In this document: piece after piece, positions 46,142-58,149 of the stretch
Layout of the letters: the number at the start of each line of letters is the position of its first letter
How positions within the stretch are numbered: the first letter of the stretch is position 1
Assembly (NCBI RefSeq): GCF_017526105.1
Contig: NZ_CP071839.1
Span: forward strand, 1,794,501-1,858,500
Length of the DNA: 64,000 nucleotides
Direction: 5' to 3'
From: Streptomyces cyanogenus
GTDB taxonomy: Bacteria > Actinomycetota > Actinomycetes > Streptomycetales > Streptomycetaceae
Made by a program: the position numbers and the translations under genes
Notes under the pieces: generated by a model
The model's database searches: none
The model's input: the letters and a program-made list of their open reading frames with translations, nothing else
What the model was told of the DNA's origin: nothing

Positions 46142-47185
46142 TCAGGCGCCGTCCGGGTCCGCGCGGTTGAGCGCCGGCTTCGGCGTCGGACCCGCCGTCA
46201 TCAGGTAGTCGGCGGCCGAGGTGTCGGTCACCAGGCTGGTGACCAGCCCGGAACGCAGCACCGCGTCGATCGCGGAGGCCTTGCGCTGCCCGCCCGCGAT
46301 CGCCACGACCTCCGGGATACGGCGCAGCTGGTCGGCCTTGACGGTGATGCACCGCTCCCCCAGGTCCCGTCCGATGCGGCGCCCCTCGGCATCGAAGAGG
46401 TGCGCGGACATCTCGGCGGCGACACCGAGCGAGGCGTAGTGCGCGCGCTCCTCGTCGCTGAGCATGTCGTGCACGGTCGAGATGCCCGGCTCCCAGGAGC
46501 CGATGGAGACACAGGCGACCGTGACCTTGTCGAAGTACTCGAAGGCCCGGGCGATCCCGGTCTGGTGGCGCAGGGCCGCCGCGGTGGCCGCGTCCGGCAG
46601 CAGCATCGGCGCGTAGATGGGGTGGGCGTCACCGCCCGACACCTGGGCGGCCCGGCGGACCGCCTCCACCGAGCCGCGCTCGGCGGTCCCGGCGTCGTAC
46701 ACGCCCGTCAGCTGCACCACCGTGCACGGCGGCAGCCGGTCGAGCGCCGCCGCCATGTGGATGGTGGACCGGCCCCAGGCCAGCCCGAGGACGTCCCCCT
46801 CGTTGACGAGTTCGCCGAGCAGGTCGGCGGCGACCTCGCCGAGGTTCTCGGGGTCGGGGGTCTCCTCGGCCTCGGCCGGGGACTCGACCACGACGGCGTG
46901 CCTCAGGCCGTAGCGGGCGCGGAGCGCGTCGGAGCGCTCGGCGTCCAGCTCGGCCGGGACGCGGATCTCGATGCGCACGAGATCCCGTTCGAGGGCCGTC
47001 TCCAGGACCCGGGCCACCTTGAAGCGGCTGACGCCGAACTCCTCCGCGATCTGGATCTTGGACTTGCCCTCGAGGTAGAAGCGGCGGGCCATGGCCGCCG
47101 CCTGCACCAGCTCAGCGGGTCCCATCCGCATGGCTGACCGGCCCGCCGACATACCCGACACGGCGATCTCCTCACTGCTGTTCAC
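46142..47185 (-). CDS. SorC/DeoR-type sugar-binding transcriptional regulator
   Basis: A 347-residue regulator. Residues about 22-75 form the HTH (AAAMARRFYLEGKSKIQIAEEFGVSRFKVARVLE). The large C-terminal domain has the phosphosugar-binding segments GLAWGRSTIHMAA, VQLTGVYDAG and VAIAGGQRKASAID. Such proteins sense a sugar phosphate. It lies directly downstream of rpe, so a pentose phosphate is a plausible signal. Start GTG 47185 has a weak ribosome site. Repeats of GTTCAC upstream may be its operator. Confidence 0.9.
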   Translation of the reverse strand: MNSSEEIAVSGMSAGRSAMRMGPAELVQAAAMARRFYLEGKSKIQIAEEFGVSRFKVARVLETALERDLVRIEIRVPAELDAERSDALRARYGLRHAVVVESPAEAEETPDPENLGEVAADLLGELVNEGDVLGLAWGRSTIHMAAALDRLPPCTVVQLTGVYDAGTAERGSVEAVRRAAQVSGGDAHPIYAPMLLPDAATAAALRHQTGIARAFEYFDKVTVACVSIGSWEPGISTVHDMLSDEERAHYASLGVAAEMSAHLFDAEGRRIGRDLGERCITVKADQLRRIPEVVAIAGGQRKASAIDAVLRSGLVTSLVTDTSAADYLMTAGPTPKPALNRADPDGA

Positions 47186-47229
47186 ACTCTGGATTCGCCG
47201 TTCATCCTTGCAGATTCGGCGCGGCTCAT

Positions 47230-47268
47230 CCGCCCTGATGGGCGGCGTTCACTCAAGCGTTCACTTGG
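47230..47268. promoter_or_regulatory. hairpin plus tandem 12-bp direct repeat between rpe and sorC
   Basis: CCGCCC-TGAT-GGGCGG (47230-47245) forms a tight hairpin. It is followed by GCGTTCACTCAA (47245-47256) and GCGTTCACTTGG (47257-47268), adjoining repeats that share nine of twelve bases. SorC-family proteins commonly bind direct repeats. Confidence 0.4.
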
Positions 47269-47275
47269 GCGTGGC

Positions 47276-47962
47276 TCAGTGGTCGCACGCCCAGGACGCC
47301 TTGGCGGTGGCCGCTTCCGCCTGCGTGCGCAGTGCGCGTACGGCTTCCGCCGGGTCGCTGGCCCCGTAGACGGCCGAGCCGGCGACGAACACGTCCGCTC
47401 CCGCGTCCGCGCACTGCTCGATCGTCGAGGCCGAGACACCTCCGTCCACCTGCAGCCACAGCTGCAGACCGTGCTTCTTGATCAGCTCACGGGTGCGGCG
47501 GATCTTCGGCAGCATGATGTCGAGGAACGCCTGGCCGCCGAAGCCCGGCTCCACCGTCATAACCAGCAGCATGTCGAGTTCCGGGAGCAGGTCCTCGTAC
47601 GGCTCGATCGGCGTGGCGGGCTTGAGCGCCATGGAGGCGCGGGCGCCCTTGGCGCGGATCTCCCGGGCGAGTCGCACGGGGGCGGCGGCCGCCTCGACGT
47701 GGAAGGTGACGGACGAGGCCCCCGCCTCGACGTACTGAGGCGCCCACCGGTCGGGGTTCTCGATCATCAGGTGGCAGTCCAGCGGGGTGTCCGTCGCACG
47801 TGCCAAGGACTCCACCACCGGCACGCCGAGCGTGAGGTTCGGGACGAAGTGGTTGTCCATGACGTCGACGTGGAGCCAGTCGGCGCCCTGGACCGCCTTG
47901 GCCTCCTCCGCGAGGCGGGCGAAGTCGGCGGACAGGATGCTGGGGTTGATCTGCACGGCCAT
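47276..47962 (-). CDS. rpe: ribulose-phosphate 3-epimerase
   Basis: A 228-residue TIM-barrel enzyme that interconverts ribulose 5-phosphate and xylulose 5-phosphate. [22 protein letters not shown] (metal ligands and Asp), [10 protein letters not shown] and [10 protein letters not shown] are all present. It starts at ATG 47962 and is followed by the SorC-type regulator gene. Confidence 0.96.
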   Translation of the reverse strand: MAVQINPSILSADFARLAEEAKAVQGADWLHVDVMDNHFVPNLTLGVPVVESLARATDTPLDCHLMIENPDRWAPQYVEAGASSVTFHVEAAAAPVRLAREIRAKGARASMALKPATPIEPYEDLLPELDMLLVMTVEPGFGGQAFLDIMLPKIRRTRELIKKHGLQLWLQVDGGVSASTIEQCADAGADVFVAGSAVYGASDPAEAVRALRTQAEAATAKASWACDH

Positions 47963-48091
47963 GACCCAAGCCTGCCATGCCGCTGCGCCGGGCTGTAGCG
48001 GCGGTCCACGGGTTGAGTTCCGGCCGCGGGCCGTCGTGGGTTGCCGGCGCAGTTCCCCACGCCCCTCCGGGGCACGCCGGCCCGCCCTGCG

Positions 48092-49510
48092 TTATGCGGT
48101 TCTCCGGATCAGCGCCAGGTACATGGCGTCCGTGCCGTGTACGTGGGGCCAGAGCTGTACGTCCGGGCCCTCGCCGAGGTCGGGTACGCCGGGCAGCAGG
48201 GGACGGGCGTCGATCAGTTCGGTGTCCGGGTGCTGCTTGAGGACGTCGGCCACGACCGCGCGGGTCTCGGCGAGGTGCGGGGAGCAGGTGGCGTAGCCGA
48301 CGACGCCGCCGACGCGGACGGAGTCGAGGGCGGTGCGCAGCAGGCCGCGCTGGAGCGGGGCGAAGTTGTCCAGGTCCTCGGGGCGGCGGCGCCAGCGGGC
48401 CTCGGGGCGGCGGCGGAGGGCACCGAGACCGGTGCACGGGACGTCGACCAGCACCCGGTCGAAGGTGCCGGGCCGCCAGGGCGGACGGGTGCCGTCGGCG
48501 GCGATGACCTGGTACGGGCCGGGATTGCCGTCCAGCGCCTTGGCCACCAGCCCCGCCCGGTGCGGCTGCTTCTCCGAGGCGAGCAGTGTGGCCCCGCGCG
48601 CGGCGGCGAGCGCGCCCAGCAGCGCGGCCTTGCCGCCCGGGCCGGCGCACCCGTCGAGCCACTTCGCGTCGGGCCCGTCGAGCGGGGCGTTCGCCAGCGC
48701 GAGGGCGACCAGCTGGCTGCCCTCGTCCTGGACGCCGGCACGGCCCTCGCGGACGGCCTCGACCGCGCCGGGCTCACCGCCCTCGGCGAGCCGCACGGCG
48801 TACGGCGACCAGCGGCCGGGTACGGCGGCTTCCTCGCGCAGCAGCTCCTCGGTGGTGGCCCGCCCCGGCCGGGCGACCAGCGTCACCTCGGGCCGCTCGT
48901 TGTCGGCCGCCAGCAGTTCCTCGATGCCGGCCCGGCCGCCGCCGAGGGAGTCCCACAGCGCGGAGACGACCCAGCGGGGATGCGAGTGCACGACGGCGAG
49001 GTGGTCCTCGGGATCCTCGTCGTAGGGCGGTGCGACCTTCTCGATCCACCCCTGGAGGTCGTCCTGCGCGACCTTGCGGAGCACGGCGTTGACGAACTTC
49101 GCCCGTCCGTCCCCGAGCACCACCCGGGCCAGCTCGACGGCGGAGGAGACGGCGGCGTGGGTGGGGATCCGCGTGCCGAGCAGCTGGTGCGTGCCCAGGC
49201 TCAGCACGTCCAGCACCGGCGGGTCGACCTCGCGCAGCGGCCGGTCGACACAGGCGGCGACGACGGCGTCGTAGGTGCCCTGCCGGCGCAGCGTGCCGTA
49301 CACCAGCTCGGTGGCGAGGGCGGCGTCCCGGGTGTCGAAGTCGCCCTTCTCACGGGCCTTCCTGAGCAGCGGCGGCAGCACGAGGTTGGCGTACGCGTCC
49401 CGCTCGTCCACCGCGCGCAGCGCCTCGAAGGCGAGGATGCGGACGGGGTCCTTCTGGGGACGGCGGTAGGGCTTGGCGGGCTTGCGCGGCCGCCGGGACT
49501 GCTCGCTCAC
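48092..49510 (-). CDS. rsmB: 16S rRNA m5C methyltransferase RsmB/NOP family
   Basis: A 472-residue protein. An N-terminal NusB-like domain (about 18-150) is followed by a SAM-dependent RsmB/Nop domain (about 200-472). The SAM site is GCAGPGGKAALLG. The two catalytic cysteines are in DVPCTGLGALRRRPEARW and YATCSPHLAET. It methylates C967-type positions in 16S rRNA. GTG 49510 gives VSEQSRRP; GGAG lies upstream. fmt is 210 bases upstream, as is common. Confidence 0.94.
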   Translation of the reverse strand: MSEQSRRPRKPAKPYRRPQKDPVRILAFEALRAVDERDAYANLVLPPLLRKAREKGDFDTRDAALATELVYGTLRRQGTYDAVVAACVDRPLREVDPPVLDVLSLGTHQLLGTRIPTHAAVSSAVELARVVLGDGRAKFVNAVLRKVAQDDLQGWIEKVAPPYDEDPEDHLAVVHSHPRWVVSALWDSLGGGRAGIEELLAADNERPEVTLVARPGRATTEELLREEAAVPGRWSPYAVRLAEGGEPGAVEAVREGRAGVQDEGSQLVALALANAPLDGPDAKWLDGCAGPGGKAALLGALAAARGATLLASEKQPHRAGLVAKALDGNPGPYQVIAADGTRPPWRPGTFDRVLVDVPCTGLGALRRRPEARWRRRPEDLDNFAPLQRGLLRTALDSVRVGGVVGYATCSPHLAETRAVVADVLKQHPDTELIDARPLLPGVPDLGEGPDVQLWPHVHGTDAMYLALIRRTA

Positions 49511-49720
49511 GAAAAAGGTGCTCCGGGTGTGAATGAAGAGGATGCGCCTCCAGCCTACGTCGGAGCACCCCACCTCCGACCGCCCGGGCCCAGCCCGGCC
49601 GTCCCGGCTCGCCCGCACCGTCGGAGATCCTCCGCGCCGACCCGGCTCTCCTGTGCCGTCTGGGGCCTTCCCACCGCCCGGGCCCGGCCGCCGGCCCGGC
49701 TCGCCGCCGCCTGCGGGGCG

Positions 49721-51402
<1,682 letters not shown>

Positions 51403-51417
51403 CGCCCCACCCCACCT

Positions 51418-51446
51418 CGCCCTCCCGGACCGCTCCCGGGAGGGCG
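51418..51446. terminator. bidirectional terminator before priA end
   Basis: A perfect 11-bp stem (51418-51428 with 51436-51446) with a seven-base loop lies between convergent genes. Confidence 0.8.
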
Positions 51447-51530
51447 GTCACGCGTGTGGGCCTCTCCGGCACCGCCCTGCCCGGGGCCTCCGGTCACGGG
51501 AGGCACCGCCCCGGCGGGACGTCACAGGCC

Positions 51531-53690
51531 TCAGCCGATGTCCGGCGGATCGATCCGGACCCGCACCGCCTCCCCGCTGCCCCGTGCCATGCGCGCGGCC
51601 TGGGCCGTCTTCAGGGCGGTGGCCAGCGCGGCTCCGCTGCCCGGCGGTACGCGGACCAGGGCCCGCTCCCAGTGTTCGCCGGGCGGCGGTGCGCCGGGCC
51701 GGCGTGACCGGCCGGGCGGCGGGGGCGGCAGCGGTACCGGCCCCAGCACCTCGGCGTCCGGCGGCAGGTCGACCGTCGCCAGGAACTCGGCAACGGCCGC
51801 GGGCGGACCGGACACGGCCGCCATCCGGGACACCGGCGGGAAGCCCAGCTCGGCCCGCTCGGCCAGCTCCCGCACGGCATGCCCGACCGGGTCCCAGCGC
51901 ACCAGCGCCTGCACGGGCCGCAGGGTCGGCTCGGCCACCACGACCACGGTGCCGCCCTCGCTCTGGGGCCGCACCAGCGCGCCGGCCGCGATCCACCGGC
52001 GCAGCGCGTCCTCGCCGGCCCGCAGGTCGGGCCGTACCAGCATGGCCCAGCCGTCCAGCAGCAGGGCCGCCGCGTAGCCGCCCTCGGCGACCGGTTCGGC
52101 GCCCGGGGTGCTGACGACCAGCGCGGGCGTGTCCGGGACGGTGTCGAGCACATGCTCGCGCCCCGAGGTGCGCACCGGTACGGCGGGGAAGGCCCGCCCC
52201 AGTTCCTCGGCGGTGCGGCGGGCGCCCACGACCTGGGCGCGGAGCCGGAAGCCGCCGCACTCCGGGCAGTGCCAGGCGCCCTCCTCGCGCCCGCACCAGT
52301 CGCACCGCAGCACGCCCGCGTCCTGTCCCTGGAGCGGTCCGGAGCAGTGCCGGCACCGGGCGGGCGCCCGGCACCGGTCGCAGGCCATGCGGGGCGCGTA
52401 ACCGCGCCGGGGCACCTGGACCAGCACCGGCCCGTGCCGCAGCCCCTCGCGTGCCGCCTGCCAGGCGAGGGTGGGCAGCCGGGCGGCCCGGGCGGCCTCG
52501 TCGCGCGCGAGGTCGCCGTCGCCGACGGTGCGGACCAGGGGCGCGGTCCGGCGCACCTGCTCCCGCCCGGCGGCCAGTGGCCGCGCCCAGCCGCTCTCGA
52601 CGAGCTGGGCGGCCTCCACGGTGCAGCTCCAACCGCCGAGCAGAAAGGCGCACTTGTCCAGCGCGGCACGCAGCAGGAGCACATCGCGGGCGTGTGGCTG
52701 CGGGGCGTGCTGCTCACTGTGGCTGTCGTCCCCGTCGTCCCAGACGGCGACGAGCCCCAGGTCCCGCACCGGCGCGAACATCGCCGCCCGGGTCCCCACG
52801 ACGGCCCGCACGGAACCCCGCCGCACCGCGAGCCACTGCGCGTACCTCTTCTCGGGGCCGGCGTCGGCGGTGAGCAGCGCGTGCCGGCCCGGGCCGAGCA
52901 GCGCGGTCAGCGCGGCGTCCACGCGGGCGGCGGCCCGCCCGTCCGGTACGACGACGAGGGCGCCGCGCCCGGAGGCGAGGGTGGCGGCGACGGCCCGGGC
53001 CAGCTCCTCGCTCCACCGCGGCCCCGGCAGCGCGTTCCACACGGCCCTGGGCGCCCCGCCGGAGGCCAGTGCGTCCAGGAAGGCACCCCCGTGCTCGTAC
53101 CGCGTCCAGGAGCCGTGGTCCGGTTTCTTCGGCGGGGGCAGCGGGGCGGGGGACGCCCGCTGCTCGGCGCGGGCGTTGCGCGGCGGCACGGCCAGCTGGA
53201 GGACGTCGGCGAGGCTGCCCGCGTACCGGTCGGCGACGGCGCGGGCGAGGCCCAGCAGCTCCTCGCTCAGCACCGGCTCCGGCGACACGACCTGGGCGAG
53301 CGCGGCCAGCGGCCCGGAGTAGTCGGACTCGGCGCGCCGCTCGACGAGGAAGCCGTCGATGAGGCCGCCGCCCTCGCGGCGGCCCTCCCGCACCCGGTGC
53401 CGCCCGGCCCCGAACCGCACCCGCACGCGCACGCCGGGCTGTGCCTCCGCGTCCATCTCCTCGGGCACGGCGTAGTCGAAGTACCGGTCGAGATGGAGCA
53501 CGCCCTTGTCGACCAGCACGCGTGCGACGGGCAGCTCCTTGGCGAGCGCCGCCCCCCGCCAGGTCCGCGGCTTGGCCCTGGGCGCCTTGGCCCGGCGGAC
53601 ACTCTCCCGGATGAGCGCGAGCTGCTCGGGCGGCGCTGCCTCGGCCCCGCCGTCCCCGTCCGCTCGGGACGCCCCGTTCTCGCTGCTCAC
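51531..53690 (-). CDS. priA: primosomal protein PriA, probably helicase-inactive
   Basis: A 719-residue PriA-type replication restart protein. The 3'-DNA-binding domain (about 50-150: ARVLVDKGVLHLDRYFDYAVPEEM) is intact. The zinc-binding set CDRC..CRHC..CDWC..CPEC is present. But no GxGKT Walker A exists (the place reads AVWNALPG), and DEEH is replaced by WDDGDDS. Loss of ATPase motifs is known for actinobacterial PriA. I start at GTG 53690; the frame runs through the upstream minisatellite only because that lacks stops. Confidence 0.88.
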   Translation of the reverse strand: MSSENGASRADGDGGAEAAPPEQLALIRESVRRAKAPRAKPRTWRGAALAKELPVARVLVDKGVLHLDRYFDYAVPEEMDAEAQPGVRVRVRFGAGRHRVREGRREGGGLIDGFLVERRAESDYSGPLAALAQVVSPEPVLSEELLGLARAVADRYAGSLADVLQLAVPPRNARAEQRASPAPLPPPKKPDHGSWTRYEHGGAFLDALASGGAPRAVWNALPGPRWSEELARAVAATLASGRGALVVVPDGRAAARVDAALTALLGPGRHALLTADAGPEKRYAQWLAVRRGSVRAVVGTRAAMFAPVRDLGLVAVWDDGDDSHSEQHAPQPHARDVLLLRAALDKCAFLLGGWSCTVEAAQLVESGWARPLAAGREQVRRTAPLVRTVGDGDLARDEAARAARLPTLAWQAAREGLRHGPVLVQVPRRGYAPRMACDRCRAPARCRHCSGPLQGQDAGVLRCDWCGREEGAWHCPECGGFRLRAQVVGARRTAEELGRAFPAVPVRTSGREHVLDTVPDTPALVVSTPGAEPVAEGGYAAALLLDGWAMLVRPDLRAGEDALRRWIAAGALVRPQSEGGTVVVVAEPTLRPVQALVRWDPVGHAVRELAERAELGFPPVSRMAAVSGPPAAVAEFLATVDLPPDAEVLGPVPLPPPPPGRSRRPGAPPPGEHWERALVRVPPGSGAALATALKTAQAARMARGSGEAVRVRIDPPDIG

Positions 53691-53859
53691 GCTTGCATTC
53701 TTACCAAACCGCACCGACAACGGCGCCGGACGCACGTGCCCGACGTGCGAGAACGGCCGTCGCACAGGGACAGGAACGCACCGCCCGGGTCCTGCAGATC
53801 GACCGGCTCCTGGAGGCCGCCCGGCTCCTGGAGATCGGCCAGGCCCGACGGCGGGTCCG

Positions 53860-54320
53860 CCCGGCAGCGGCGGGCTGATCCGGCAACGCGTCCGCCCGGC
53901 GGCAGCCGACTGACCCCACGCCGGGTCCAGCCCGGCAGCGGCGGGCTCCGACAACGCATCCCGGCGGCAGCCGACTGACCCCACGGCGGGCCCAGCCCGG
54001 CAGCGGCGGGCGCCAGCAACGCGCCCGGCGGCAGCCGACTGACCCCACGGCGGGCCCAGCCCGGCAGCGGCGGGCGCCAGCAACGCGCCCGGCGGCAGCC
54101 GACTGACCCCACGGCAGGCCCAGCCCGGCAGCGGCGGGCTCCGACAACGCATCCCGGCGGCAGCCGACTGACCCCACGGCGGGCCCAGCCCGGCAGCGGC
54201 GGGCGCCAGCAACGCGCCCGGCGGCGGCAGCCGACTGACCCCACGGCGGGTCCAGCCCGGCAGCGGCGGGCTCCGGCACGGGTTCGCCCGGCGGCAGCCG
54301 GCTGGTCCTGCGGCGGTCCG
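53860..54320. repeat. seven-copy minisatellite, 64-71 bp unit, in the priA-metK gap
   Basis: Seven tandem units start with CCCGGCAGCGGCGGGC at 53860, 53931, 53996, 54060, 54124, 54189 and 54256. Unit lengths are 71, 65, 64, 64, 65, 67 and about 65. Units 2 and 5 are identical; units 3 and 4 differ at one base; unit 6 gains a CGG. The order A-B-B'-A-B'' points to duplication of blocks. Lengths are mostly not multiples of three, so it is not coding. The flanks 53691-53859 and 54321-54406 show only decayed repeat pieces. Confidence 0.9.
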
Positions 54321-54406
54321 CCCCGCGGCAGCCGGCTGATGCGGTGACACGCCGAGGCCCGGCCCCCGAAGGGAAGCCGGGCCTCGGCGAACGAGAGGGG
54401 TGCGGG

Positions 54407-55615
54407 TCAGATGCCCGCGGCGGCGCGCAGGGCGTCCACGCGGTCCGTGCGCTCCCAGGTGAAGTCGGGCAGCTCGCGGCCGAAGTGACCGTAGGCCGCC
54501 GTCTGGGCGTAGATCGGGCGGAGCAGGTCGAGATCGCGGATGATCGCGGCCGGACGGAGGTCGAAGACCTCGTCGATCGCCTTCTCGATCTTCTCGGTGT
54601 CGATCTTGTGGGTGCCGAAGGTCTCCACGAAGAGACCGACGGGCTCGGCCTTGCCGATCGCGTAGGCGACCTGGACCTCGCAGCGGGAGGCCAGACCGGC
54701 CGCCACGACGTTCTTGGCCACCCAGCGCATGGCGTAGGCCGCCGAGCGGTCGACCTTGGACGGGTCCTTGCCGGAGAAGGCACCGCCGCCGTGCCGGGCC
54801 ATGCCGCCGTAGGTGTCGATGATGATCTTGCGGCCGGTGAGGCCGGCGTCGCCCATCGGGCCGCCGATCTCGAAACGGCCGGTCGGGTTCACCAGCAGGC
54901 GGTAGCCCTCGGTGTCCAGCTTGATGCCCTCGTCCAGGAGCGCCTTCAGTTCCGGCTCCACGACGAACTCGCGGATGTCGGGGGCGAGCAGCGACTCCAG
55001 GTCGATGTCGGAGGCGTGCTGGGAGGAGACGACCACGGTGTCGAGACGGACGGCCTTGTCGCCGTCGTACTCGATGGTGACCTGCGTCTTGCCGTCGGGG
55101 CGCAGGTAGGGGATGGTGCCGTTCTTGCGGACGTCGGAGAGGCGCTTGGACAGGCGGTGCGCCAGGAAGATCGGCAGCGGCATCAGGGTGGGCGTCTCGT
55201 CGGACGCGTAGCCGAACATCAGGCCCTGGTCGCCCGCGCCCTGCTTGTCCAGTTCGTCGTCGTCGCCCTCGACCCGGGCCTCGTACGCCGCGTCGACACC
55301 CTGCGCGATGTCCGGGGACTGCGCGCCGATGGACACCGAGACACCGCAGGAGGCGCCGTCGAAGCCCTTCTTGGACGAGTCGTAGCCGATCTCCAGGATC
55401 TTGCTGCGGACGAGGGTCGCGATGTCCGCATAGGCCTTGGTCGTCACCTCGCCGGCCACGTGCACCAGGCCGGTGGTGATCAGCGTCTCCACGGCGACCC
55501 GGGAGGTCGGGTCCTCGCGCAGAAGCGCGTCGAGAATGGTGTCGCTGATCTGGTCAGCGATCTTGTCGGGGTGACCCTCGGTCACGGACTCCGAGGTGAA
55601 CAGGCGACGGGACAC
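54407..55615 (-). CDS. metK: S-adenosylmethionine synthetase
   Basis: A 402-residue enzyme that makes SAM from ATP and methionine. [26 protein letters not shown] (ATP loop), and [20 protein letters not shown] (P-loop-like) are present. GTG 55615 follows AGGGAG at normal spacing, giving the standard N-terminus [18 protein letters not shown]. The 250 bases to coaBC hold no gene; a possible -10 TAAACT stands upstream. Confidence 0.97.
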   Translation of the reverse strand: MSRRLFTSESVTEGHPDKIADQISDTILDALLREDPTSRVAVETLITTGLVHVAGEVTTKAYADIATLVRSKILEIGYDSSKKGFDGASCGVSVSIGAQSPDIAQGVDAAYEARVEGDDDELDKQGAGDQGLMFGYASDETPTLMPLPIFLAHRLSKRLSDVRKNGTIPYLRPDGKTQVTIEYDGDKAVRLDTVVVSSQHASDIDLESLLAPDIREFVVEPELKALLDEGIKLDTEGYRLLVNPTGRFEIGGPMGDAGLTGRKIIIDTYGGMARHGGGAFSGKDPSKVDRSAAYAMRWVAKNVVAAGLASRCEVQVAYAIGKAEPVGLFVETFGTHKIDTEKIEKAIDEVFDLRPAAIIRDLDLLRPIYAQTAAYGHFGRELPDFTWERTDRVDALRAAAGI

Positions 55616-55865
55616 AACGCTCCCTGTGGTTGCAGCGGCTGCTGGCTGATCATTTGCGGTCGACGCGGGGCTGCGCCCGGCGCCGACCGTGAACAGTTTA
55701 TCGGTCGCACTCGGTCGGCTGGCCACCGTCTCGCCTCTCGGGAGCGCTGTGACCTGCGGCACGGGCATTCTGCACAATGGCGAGCGGGCTTGGCCAGGCC
55801 GCCACACCCCATTCGGGCGTGGCGCGAGCCCGATGCAGGGTTCCCCCGTTCGCCCGGGGGGCGGG

Positions 55866-57068
55866 TTAGCCCAGTCGCCGTACGACCAGATCCCAGACGG
55901 TGTCGGCGAGGGCCTCCTTGGGGCCGTGCGGCACCGGGGTCTCGCTGCCGTCGGCGCCCAGGACGACGGCCTCGTTCTCCTCGGCGCCGAAGGTCCTGCG
56001 CTCCCCCACCTCGTTGACCACGAGGAGGTCGCAGCCCTTGCGGGCGAGCTTGGTGCGGCCGTTGGCGAGGACGTCGTCGGTCTCGGCGGCGAAGCCGACG
56101 ATCACCTGTCCGGGACGGGCGCGGTCGGCGGAGATCTCCGCGAGGACGTCCGGATTGCGCACCAGGACGACCGGATCGGGGTCCTGGCCGTCCTTCTTCT
56201 TGATCTTCCCGGCGGCGTAGACGGCCGGGCGGAAGTCGGCGACGGCGGCGGCCATGACCACGGCGTCCGCGTCCGCGGCGGCCTTCAGGACGGCCTCGCG
56301 CAGCTGGACGGCGGTGCCCACCCGCACGACGTCCACCCCCGCCGGGTCGGGCAGGCCGGTGTTGGCCGAGATCAATGTCACCCGGGCGCCCCGGGCGGCG
56401 GCGGTGCGGGCGAGCGCGTAGCCCTGCTTGCCGGAGGAGCGGTTGCCGAGGAAGCGGACCGGGTCGAGGGGTTCGCGGGTGCCGCCGGCGGAGACGACGA
56501 CGTGCCGGCCCGCGAGGTCGGGCTCGGTGACGCCCCGGGCCAGCACCCGGCGGCACACCTCGAAGATCTCCGCCGGGTCGGGCAGCCGGCCCTTGCCGGT
56601 GTCGACGCCGGTGAGCCGGCCCACGGCGGGCTCGACGACGACGGCGCCGCGGCGGCGCAGCGTGGCCACGTTCTCCTGGGTGGCCGGGTGCTCCCACATC
56701 TCGGTGTGCATCGCCGGGGCGAACACGACCGGGCAGCGGGCGGTGAGCAGGGTGTTGGTCAGCAGGTCGTCGGCGAGGCCGTGGGCGGCCTTGGCGAGCA
56801 TGTCGGCGGTGGCCGGCGCCACGACCACCAGGTCGGCGTGCTGGCCGATGCGGACGTGCGGGACCTCGTGGACGTCGTCCCAGACCTCGGTCGAGACCGG
56901 GTTGCCGGAGAGGGCGGACCAGGTGGCGGCGCCGACGAAGTGCAGCGCGGAGGCGGTGGGCACCACGCGGACGTCATGGCCCGACTCCGTGAGCCTCCTC
57001 AGCAGCTCACAGGCCTTGTAGGCGGCGATGCCGCCACTGACCCCCAGCACGACCCTCGGCTTGTCCAC
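55866..57068 (-). CDS. coaBC: phosphopantothenoylcysteine decarboxylase/synthetase CoaBC
   Basis: A 400-residue bifunctional coenzyme A enzyme. The CoaC flavoprotein (about 1-180) has [32 protein letters not shown]. The CoaB part (about 185-400) has [28 protein letters not shown] and KIKKK with a conserved Lys pair. GTG 57068 follows GGGGAGA. The rpoZ terminator lies just upstream. Confidence 0.96.
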   Translation of the reverse strand: MDKPRVVLGVSGGIAAYKACELLRRLTESGHDVRVVPTASALHFVGAATWSALSGNPVSTEVWDDVHEVPHVRIGQHADLVVVAPATADMLAKAAHGLADDLLTNTLLTARCPVVFAPAMHTEMWEHPATQENVATLRRRGAVVVEPAVGRLTGVDTGKGRLPDPAEIFEVCRRVLARGVTEPDLAGRHVVVSAGGTREPLDPVRFLGNRSSGKQGYALARTAAARGARVTLISANTGLPDPAGVDVVRVGTAVQLREAVLKAAADADAVVMAAAVADFRPAVYAAGKIKKKDGQDPDPVVLVRNPDVLAEISADRARPGQVIVGFAAETDDVLANGRTKLARKGCDLLVVNEVGERRTFGAEENEAVVLGADGSETPVPHGPKEALADTVWDLVVRRLG

Positions 57069-57133
57069 CGTGTCTCCCCGGACTCGACAACGTACGACGC
57101 ACAGGTACGGCTCCCGTACGACTCCATGACACA

Positions 57134-57168
57134 CCACAGGCCCGGCAGAATGACTGCCGGGCCTGTGG
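57134..57168. terminator. terminator between rpoZ and coaBC
   Basis: A perfect 15-bp stem (57134-57148 with 57154-57168) with a five-base loop lies 38 bases past the rpoZ stop on the minus strand. Confidence 0.85.
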
Positions 57169-57205
57169 ATAAGTCGATCGCAATCTGAAAATACGACTGC
57201 GAGTA

Positions 57206-57478
57206 CTACTGCGCCGGGCCCTCGACGGCCTCGGAGGTCAGCAGACCGGCGTTGATCTCGCGCAGGGCGATCGAGAGCGGCTTCTCGTGGACGTGGGTGT
57301 CGACGAGCGGACCGACGTACTCGAGGAGGCCCTCACCGAGCTGCGAGTAGTACGCGTTGATCTGGCGGGCACGCTTCGCCGCGTAGATCACGAGGCTGTA
57401 CTTCGAGTCGGTCGCCTCGAGAAGCTCGTCGATCGGCGGGTTGATGATGCCCTCGGGCGCGGTGATGGAAGAGGACAC
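57206..57478 (-). CDS. rpoZ: DNA-directed RNA polymerase omega subunit
   Basis: A 90-residue omega subunit, which helps assemble beta-prime into RNA polymerase. The [28 protein letters not shown] core is the family signature. GTG 57478 has GGAAGG eight bases before it. It follows gmk, the usual order. Confidence 0.96.
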   Translation of the reverse strand: MSSSITAPEGIINPPIDELLEATDSKYSLVIYAAKRARQINAYYSQLGEGLLEYVGPLVDTHVHEKPLSIALREINAGLLTSEAVEGPAQ

Positions 57479-57531
57479 GCTCTACCTTCCGATGGATGGG
57501 AAAGAATCAGACATCGTGATCACAGTCACGA

Positions 57532-58089
57532 TCACACAACGTCCATCAAGGCTAGCAGCTCGCGGGCCACGTCCTCGACGGAGGTGTTGACCAAGGTCAC
57601 ATCGAACTCCGGCTCGGCCGCCAGCTCGGTCCGCGCCGCCGTCAGGCGGCGCTCGATGACCTCCGGCGGCTCGGTCCCCCGGCCGGTCAGCCTGCGCACC
57701 AGCTCCTCCCAGGAGGGCGGGGCCAGGAACACCAGCTGGGCGTCGGACAGGGACTCGCGGACCTGCCGGGCACCCTGGAGGTCGATCTCCAGCAGGACGG
57801 GTTCACCGTTCTCCAGCCGCTCCTGCACGGCCGCGCGGGGCGTGCCGTAGCGGTTGCCGGCGAACTCGGCCCACTCCAGCAGCTCGCCGTTGGCGATCAG
57901 CTTGTCCATCTCCTCGTCGGTGACGAAGAAGTAGTGGACGCCGTGCCGCTCACCGGGGCGCGGCTTGCGGGTGGTCGCCGACACCGAGAGCCAGACCTCG
58001 GGGTGTTCCTTGCGCATATGGGCGACGACCGTGCTCTTGCCGACCCCCGAGGGGCCGGAGAGCACGGTCAGCCGCGGACGTTCACTCAT
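57532..58089 (-). CDS. gmk: guanylate kinase
   Basis: A 185-residue enzyme that phosphorylates GMP to GDP. Walker A GPSGVGKS is at 12-19; [13 protein letters not shown] binds [24 protein letters not shown] is the lid. It starts at ATG 58089 and lies between mihF and rpoZ. Confidence 0.97.
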   Translation of the reverse strand: MSERPRLTVLSGPSGVGKSTVVAHMRKEHPEVWLSVSATTRKPRPGERHGVHYFFVTDEEMDKLIANGELLEWAEFAGNRYGTPRAAVQERLENGEPVLLEIDLQGARQVRESLSDAQLVFLAPPSWEELVRRLTGRGTEPPEVIERRLTAARTELAAEPEFDVTLVNTSVEDVARELLALMDVV

Positions 58090-58149
58090 GCAGCGATTAT
58101 TCCAGCAATCCCGGAGTGCCCGGGACTCCCTGCCCGCCGGGAGGCGGAC

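Noticed and set aside
53860..54320. CRISPR-like array
   Set aside because: Units adjoin directly without unique spacers and no cas genes are present; it is a minisatellite.
53691..54350. N-terminal extension of priA through the repeats
   Set aside because: Repeat units shift frame between copies and the conserved protein starts at GTG 53690.
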